Made by a program: the position numbers and the translations under genes. Below are positions 59,635 to 64,000 of a stretch of 64,000 nucleotides of DNA, piece after piece. The stretch's first letter is position 1, and each line of letters begins with the position of its first letter. The notes beneath the pieces are model-generated. The model worked only from the letters and a program-made list of their open reading frames with translations. It had not been told where the DNA came from and made no database searches. Location of the stretch: positions 186,001 to 250,000 of the forward strand of contig NZ_BBXD01000009.1 in assembly GCF_001570545.1 (NCBI RefSeq), read 5' to 3'. The stretch comes from Herbidospora mongoliensis (GTDB lineage Bacteria > Actinomycetota > Actinomycetes > Streptosporangiales > Streptosporangiaceae).

Positions 59635-59698
59635 CGCCTCGAGCATACAGGTTGACTGAAGTTCACCTACTTATTCATTCTAGGTTACAAAAGTCAGC

Positions 59699-59728
59699 TT
59701 GAAGAATGCCTAAGGTTCGAGCTAATGT
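59699..59728 (+). promoter_or_regulatory. Promoter candidate for edd-glk-eda
   Basis: TTGAAG (59699-59704) and TAATGT (59723-59728) are spaced 18 bp, 30 bp before the edd start, whose GAGGAGGGG (59745-59753) is a strong ribosome binding site. The rest of the 59635-59698 spacer is AT-rich and holds the ROK leaderless -10 TATGCT. Confidence 0.5.
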
Positions 59729-59758
59729 CCTGCTTGTCCGTATTGAGGAGGGGACGTT

Positions 59759-61582
59759 ATGACACACCCGGCCGTCGCCGAGGTCACCGAGCGCATCGCC
59801 GAACGCAGCCGGGAGTCCCGCACCGCCTACCTGTCCCGTGTGGACGCCGACGCGGCGGAGCTGCGTCGACGGGGGCCCGCACGGGGCCATCTGGGGTGCG
59901 CCAACCTGGCTCACGGATTCGCCGCCGCCGAAGACGACAAGCCGCTGCTGCGGGCCACGACCCGGCCCGGGGTGGCGATCGTGACGTCGTACAACGACAT
60001 GCTGTCGGCGCACCAGCCCTACGAGAGCTACCCGCCGGAACTCAAGAAGGCGGTGCGCGCGGCCGGGGGTGTCGCGCAGGTCGCCGGGGGTGTGCCGGCC
60101 ATGTGTGACGGGGTCACCCAGGGCCGGGCGGGGATGGAGCTGTCGCTCTACAGCCGCGACGTCATCGCGATGTCGACGGCGATCGCGCTCTCGCACGACA
60201 TGTTCGACGCCTCGCTGCTGCTGGGGGTCTGCGACAAGATCGTGCCGGGGCTGTTCATCGGGGCGCTGCGGTTCGGGCACCTGCCGGCGATCTTCGTGCC
60301 GGCCGGGCCGATGCGGTCGGGGCTGCCGAACAAGACCAAGGCGCGGGCCCGGCAGTCGTTCGCCGAGGGCAAGATCGACCGCGCGGAGATGCTCGACGCC
60401 GAGGCGCGCAGCTACCACTCCCCCGGCACCTGCACCTTCTACGGCACCGCCAACTCCAACCAGCTCCTGATGGAGGTCATGGGCCTGCACCTGCCGGGCT
60501 CGACCTTCGTCAACCCGCGCACCGAGATGCGCCAGGCGCTCACCGCCGCCGCCGCGAAGCGGGTGGTGGAGCTGACCGCGCACGGCGACGAGTACACCCC
60601 GATCGGGCACGTCGTCGACGAGAAGTCGATCGTCAACGCGGTCGTCGCGCTGCTGGCCTCGGGCGGCTCGACCAACCACACCATGCACCTGGTCGCCATG
60701 GCGAACGCCGCCGGAATCACGCTGACCTGGGACGACATGGCGGCGCTTTCGAAGGTCGTACCGCTGCTGACCCGGATGTACCCCAACGGGGAAGCCGATG
60801 TGAACCACTTCCACGACGCCGGCGGCATGCAGGTGTTCATCGGCACGCTGCTGGACGCCGGGCTGCTGCACGCCGACGTGCTCACCGTGGCCGGGCGGGG
60901 GCTGGACCTCTACCGGTCGGCGCCGGAGTTCAAGGAGGGCGAACTCGTCTGGGCCGAGCGCGCCGAGGGCAGCGGCGACCTGTCGGTGCTGCGCCCCGCC
61001 GATGAACCTTTCTCGCCCGACGGCGGGATTCACATGCTCGGCGGCAACCTCGGCCGGGCCGTCTCGAAGGTGTCGGCGGTCAAGCCCGAGCACCTGGTGA
61101 TCGAGGCGCCCGCGAAGGTCTTCGACGACCAGCTCGACCTGCTGCGCGCCTTCGAGCAGGGTGACCTCGACGGACAGGACTTCGTCGCGGTGGTCCGCTA
61201 CCAGGGGCCGAGCGCCAACGGCATGCCCGAACTGCACAAGCTCACCCCGCCGCTGGCCGTGCTGCTGGACCGTGGACAGAAGGTGGCGATCGTGACGGAC
61301 GGCCGCATGTCGGGCGCCTCCGGCAAGGTCCCCGCCGCCATCCACCTGTCACCGGAAGCCGCCAACGGAGGCGCGATCGCGCTGATCAGGGACGGTGACC
61401 CCATCAGGCTCGACTCGACCGCGGGGACCCTGGACGTGCTGGCCGACCTGACCGGCCGGACCCCCGACGGGGCTGCCAAATCAGATGACAAATGGGTGGG
61501 AACCGGACGCGAGCTTTTTGCCGCCTTCCGTCGTACGGTTGGACCCGCAGAACGCGGTGCCAGCATCTTCGGAGGGTTCTAA
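59759..61582 (+). CDS. edd: 6-phosphogluconate dehydratase (Entner-Doudoroff)
   Basis: 607 residues, the normal length. It converts 6-phosphogluconate to 2-keto-3-deoxy-6-phosphogluconate. Family motifs: [34 protein letters not shown] with the Fe-S cluster Cys, [11 protein letters not shown] with a second Cys, [19 protein letters not shown] with the third Cys, [12 protein letters not shown], and at the C-terminus [21 protein letters not shown]. The [4Fe-4S] ligands are all present, so the enzyme should be active. First gene of a three-gene operon (edd, glk, eda); glk begins directly after its stop. Confidence 0.95.
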   Translation: MTHPAVAEVTERIAERSRESRTAYLSRVDADAAELRRRGPARGHLGCANLAHGFAAAEDDKPLLRATTRPGVAIVTSYNDMLSAHQPYESYPPELKKAVRAAGGVAQVAGGVPAMCDGVTQGRAGMELSLYSRDVIAMSTAIALSHDMFDASLLLGVCDKIVPGLFIGALRFGHLPAIFVPAGPMRSGLPNKTKARARQSFAEGKIDRAEMLDAEARSYHSPGTCTFYGTANSNQLLMEVMGLHLPGSTFVNPRTEMRQALTAAAAKRVVELTAHGDEYTPIGHVVDEKSIVNAVVALLASGGSTNHTMHLVAMANAAGITLTWDDMAALSKVVPLLTRMYPNGEADVNHFHDAGGMQVFIGTLLDAGLLHADVLTVAGRGLDLYRSAPEFKEGELVWAERAEGSGDLSVLRPADEPFSPDGGIHMLGGNLGRAVSKVSAVKPEHLVIEAPAKVFDDQLDLLRAFEQGDLDGQDFVAVVRYQGPSANGMPELHKLTPPLAVLLDRGQKVAIVTDGRMSGASGKVPAAIHLSPEAANGGAIALIRDGDPIRLDSTAGTLDVLADLTGRTPDGAAKSDDKWVGTGRELFAAFRRTVGPAERGASIFGGF

Positions 61583-62542
61583 GTGAGCTACCCCTGGCTC
61601 GTCGCCGACATCGGCGGCACCAACGCACGTTTTGGAATCGTCTCCGGGCCGGGTGCGGCGCCGGAGTCGGTAGCGGTCCTCAACGTGGCCGAGCACCCCG
61701 GTTTGCCGGACGCCGTCACCGCCTATCTGGCCGATCACGCCGACGGCGCGCGGCCGGAGGCCGTGTGCGTGGCCATCGCCGGACCGGTCAAGGGTGACCA
61801 CTACACGCTGACCAACGGCTCCTGGTCCGGGTCGATCACCGACCTGGGCATCCCGCAGGCGAGCGTGCTGAACGACTTCGAGGCGCTGGCGATCTCGCTG
61901 CCCCACCTGGCGGGCGACGACCTGGTGCCGCTGGGCGGCCCCTCTCCGGCCGCCGGGATGGTGAAGGCGGTGCTCGGCCCCGGCACGGGGCTGGGCGTGG
62001 CCGGGCTGGTGCCGGCCGGCGACGGCTGGGTGCCGGTGCCGGGCGAGGGCGGGCACGTGTCCGTCCCGGCGGTGACCGACCTGGAGTTCGAGATCGTCAA
62101 GGCCCTGCGCGGTGACGGCCTGCCCTACGTCGACGCCGAGCACCTGCTCTCGGGGTCGGGCCTGCCCCGGCTGCACCGGGGGCTCTCGCTCGTACGCGGC
62201 ATCAAGGCCACCCGCAAGAGCGCCTCGGAGATCGTGGCGGGCGACGACGCCGTGTGCCGCGAGACGATCGAGGTCTTCCTCGCCCTGCTGGGCGGGTTCG
62301 CCGGGAACGTCGCCCTCACGCTGGGCGCGCGCGGCGGCGTCTACCTGGGCGGCGGGGTGCTGCCCCGGATCGTCGACCGCGTCCGCGACAGCGACTTCCG
62401 GGCCCGGTTCGAACTGACCGGCCCCGCCCTGTCCGACTACCTGACCGCCATCGCCACCTCGCTGATCGTCGCCGAGCAGCCCGCCCTGACGGGTGCGGCC
62501 GCCTGGCTCCAGCAGCGGGCCACTAGTGTGGAGTACGTATGA
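61583..62542 (+). CDS. glk: Glucokinase (GlcK/HK-type, non-ROK)
   Basis: 319 residues. [13 protein letters not shown] (phosphate-1 loop), [35 protein letters not shown] with the catalytic Asp, [20 protein letters not shown], then GEGGHVSVP. This is the E. coli Glk type and not the ROK glucokinase usual in Streptomyces. It makes glucose 6-phosphate for the Entner-Doudoroff route, in line with its place between edd and eda. The start is GTG at 61583, directly after the edd stop with GGAGGG a few bases upstream. Confidence 0.93.
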   Translation: MSYPWLVADIGGTNARFGIVSGPGAAPESVAVLNVAEHPGLPDAVTAYLADHADGARPEAVCVAIAGPVKGDHYTLTNGSWSGSITDLGIPQASVLNDFEALAISLPHLAGDDLVPLGGPSPAAGMVKAVLGPGTGLGVAGLVPAGDGWVPVPGEGGHVSVPAVTDLEFEIVKALRGDGLPYVDAEHLLSGSGLPRLHRGLSLVRGIKATRKSASEIVAGDDAVCRETIEVFLALLGGFAGNVALTLGARGGVYLGGGVLPRIVDRVRDSDFRARFELTGPALSDYLTAIATSLIVAEQPALTGAAAWLQQRATSVEYV

Positions 62543-63153
62543 CTTCCCTCCTCGACATCGCCCCCGTGGTCCCCGTCGTCGTGATCGACGACGCCGCGAC
62601 CGCCGTGCCGATGGCGCGCGCCCTCGTGGCGGGCGGGCTGCCCGTCATCGAGGTCACCCTGCGCACCGAGGCCGGGCTCGAGTCGATCCGCCGCATCGCC
62701 GCCGAGGTCGAGGGCGCGATCGTGGGCGCCGGCACGGTCCGCCGCCCCGCCGACGTCGAGGCCGCGGTCGAGGCCGGGTCGAAGTTCCTGGTCTCCCCGG
62801 GCTCCCCGGCGAAACTGATCGACGCGATGCTCGCCTCCGGGGTGCCGTTCCTGCCCGGCGTGGCGACCGCGACCGAGGTCATGGAGCTGTTCGAGCTGGG
62901 CCTGCGGGAGATGAAGTTCTTCCCGGCCGAGCAGGCCGGGGGCCTGCCCTATCTCAAGGCGCTGGGCGGCCCGCTGCCCGAGGTGCGCTTCTGTCCCACC
63001 GGCGGGATCCGCCTGGCGACCGCGCCCGACTACCTCGCGCTGCCCAACGTCGGCTGCGTCGGCGGCACCTGGCTCACGCCCGCCGACGCGCTGGCCGCCG
63101 GCGACTACGCCGCCATCGAGAAACTCGCCGCGGAGGCAGCCACGCTCCGTTGA
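62539..63153 (+). CDS. eda: 2-keto-3-deoxy-6-phosphogluconate aldolase
   Basis: 204 residues. Class I aldolase: [17 protein letters not shown] holds the catalytic Glu, [20 protein letters not shown] and [16 protein letters not shown] precede, and the Schiff-base Lys is in [41 protein letters not shown] and [14 protein letters not shown] close the barrel. It splits KDPG to pyruvate and glyceraldehyde 3-phosphate. The ATG overlaps the glk stop (ATGA), so the operon is translationally coupled. Confidence 0.95.
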   Translation: MTSLLDIAPVVPVVVIDDAATAVPMARALVAGGLPVIEVTLRTEAGLESIRRIAAEVEGAIVGAGTVRRPADVEAAVEAGSKFLVSPGSPAKLIDAMLASGVPFLPGVATATEVMELFELGLREMKFFPAEQAGGLPYLKALGGPLPEVRFCPTGGIRLATAPDYLALPNVGCVGGTWLTPADALAAGDYAAIEKLAAEAATLR

Positions 63154-63240
63154 CAGCCTCGCCGGCCAGGCCATCCTCCCTCGGCTGAAACCGGCGACCA
63201 TGCCCGCGTCCGCAACCCGGAAGAACGGTCATGGATACCC

Positions 63241-63275
63241 GGGCCCGTGACACCCAACCAGGACGTCACGGGCCC
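63241..63275. terminator. Terminator shared by eda and the LacI-type gene
   Basis: GGGCCCGTGAC (63241-63251) pairs perfectly with GTCACGGGCCC (63265-63275) over 11 bp and is followed by TTTCC. It lies 88 bp after eda and overlaps the last bases of the convergent LacI-type gene. Confidence 0.8.
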
Positions 63276-64000
63276 TTTCCATGCCTGCCGCCGGTCGACC
63301 GGCGGACCACCAGCTCCGGCTGGAAGACCAGCTCCAGGTTCTTGGACGGGGCGCCGTCGACGATCTCCAGCAGGGTCTCCACCGCCGCCGAGGCCATCGC
63401 CCCGACGGGTTTGCGCACCGTCGTCAGCGGCGGATCGGTGAACGCGATCAGCGGCGAGTCGTCGAACCCGACGACCGAGACGTGACCGGGCACGCTGAGC
63501 CCCCGCGCGCGGGCGGCCCTGATCGCGCCGAGCGCCATCAGGTCGCTGGCGCAGAAGACGGCCGTGCAGCCCCGGTCGAACAGGGCGCCGGCCGCCGCCT
63601 GGCCTCCTTCGACGGTGGCCAGGCTGTGTTCGATGAGGTCGTCGACGTCGGCGACCCGGGTCATCGCCTGGCGGAAGGCCTCGATCTTGCGCAGCGCCGG
63701 CACGAAGCGCTTCTGGCCCAGAGCCAGGCCGATGCGTTCGTGGCCGAGGTCGACGAGGTGGCGCACCGCCAGCCGGGTGGCCAGGCGGTCGTCCGGGGAG
63801 ATGAAAGGCGCCTGGATGCTGTCGTTGTAACCGTCGACCAGGACGATCGGCAGGCCCCGGTCGGTCATCCGGGTGTAGCGGTCCATCCTGGCGGTGGCGT
63901 CGGCGTGCAGACCGGAGATGAAGACGATGCCGCTGACGCCCCGGTCGATGAGCATCTCGGTGAACTCGTCTTCGGGGGCGCCGCCGGAGAGCTGCGTACA
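63266..64000 (-). CDS. LacI-family repressor, 5' end outside window
   Basis: The frame is open to the right edge, so the N-terminal helix-turn-helix is cut off. The visible 244 residues are the sugar-binding domain: DRGVSGIVFISGLHADATAR, LPIVLVDGYNDSIQAPFISP, RLAVRHLVDLGHERIGLAL, TAVFCASDLMALGAIRAARA, VVGFDDSPLIAFTDPPLTTV, then MASAAVETLLEIV. All are typical LacI/PurR effector-domain segments. Its target is probably a sugar operon beyond the edge. The effector is unknown. Confidence 0.9.
   Translation of the reverse strand, partial: CTQLSGGAPEDEFTEMLIDRGVSGIVFISGLHADATARMDRYTRMTDRGLPIVLVDGYNDSIQAPFISPDDRLATRLAVRHLVDLGHERIGLALGQKRFVPALRKIEAFRQAMTRVADVDDLIEHSLATVEGGQAAAGALFDRGCTAVFCASDLMALGAIRAARARGLSVPGHVSVVGFDDSPLIAFTDPPLTTVRKPVGAMASAAVETLLEIVDGAPSKNLELVFQPELVVRRSTGGRHGKGP

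Overview
The window is about 70% GC, with dense coding on both strands, GTG and TTG starts, many leaderless promoters and several start-stop overlaps. Gene content points to a sporulating actinomycete. Markers are a RamB/isocitrate lyase pair, a GpgS-type glucosyl-3-phosphoglycerate synthase, a FolP2-type protein, a mycothiol-dependent isomerase-fold protein, an LCP protein, a proline-rich Ser/Thr kinase and large secreted CBM/PKD enzymes. A Streptosporangiales genus is my best guess, but this is inferred from gene style and not from a marker gene. I saw no rRNA, tRNA, CRISPR array or replication origin.

Layout. 1-7.2 kb: truncated membrane protein, a secreted single CBM2 module, CocE-like hydrolase, DinB/maleylpyruvate-isomerase-fold protein, small regulator, HEAT-repeat protein, acyl-CoA dehydrogenase. 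7.2-11.5 kb: large secreted discoidin plus beta-helix protein, a two-TM K+ channel with RCK domain, Uma2 nuclease-fold protein. 11.5-15.5 kb: gpgS, ramB and divergent aceA (glyoxylate bypass). 15.6-19.1 kb: a trypsin-fold lipoprotein that lacks its catalytic serine, a membrane Ser/Thr kinase, an HSL-type esterase. 19.2-23.6 kb: three-gene ABC-2 exporter, membrane proteins and a YcnI copper-binding protein. 23.6-32 kb: ABC-2 exporter with a LolA/MucB-like partner, divergent from an OmpR/EnvZ-type pair; a membrane-tethered solute-binding protein; a NarL-type pair. 32-39.8 kb: secreted beta-propeller, sphingosine-phosphate-lyase-like enzyme, folP2, LysR regulator, zinc metallopeptidase, LCP transferase.

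39.8-46.8 kb: two-gene operon for very large secreted enzymes (PQQ-type sugar dehydrogenase with PKD and three CBM6-like modules; ThuA plus DUF1080 with two CBM6-like modules), divergent from a ROK repressor. 46.9-50.7 kb: DUF2079 membrane protein, then a tightly coupled cassette of a signal-less subtilase, an 83-residue protein and a P-loop kinase. An intact IS982-family element (50733-51745) sits exactly at the kinase stop codon. 51.8-57.2 kb: LtrA, a one-domain voltage-gated cation channel with an unusual acidic filter, an S4 ribosomal protein divergent from a DUF2470 haem/iron protein across a strong iron-box palindrome, a MerR-controlled membrane protein, a secreted zinc metallopeptidase. 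57.4-58.5 kb: decayed IS5-type transposase, DUF6221 protein and an array of GCGAAGC-type mini-hairpins. 58.5-63.2 kb: ROK repressor divergent from edd-glk-eda (Entner-Doudoroff). The right edge cuts a LacI-type regulator.

Functionally the window joins extracellular carbohydrate attack (CBM2 protein, beta-helix protein, sugar dehydrogenase/DUF1080 pair) with intracellular sugar and acetate use (glucokinase, Entner-Doudoroff, isocitrate lyase), each under a local ROK, LacI or RamB regulator, plus membrane stress and export modules. The least explained parts are the subtilase cassette, the catalytically dead protease, the channel filter and the hairpin array.
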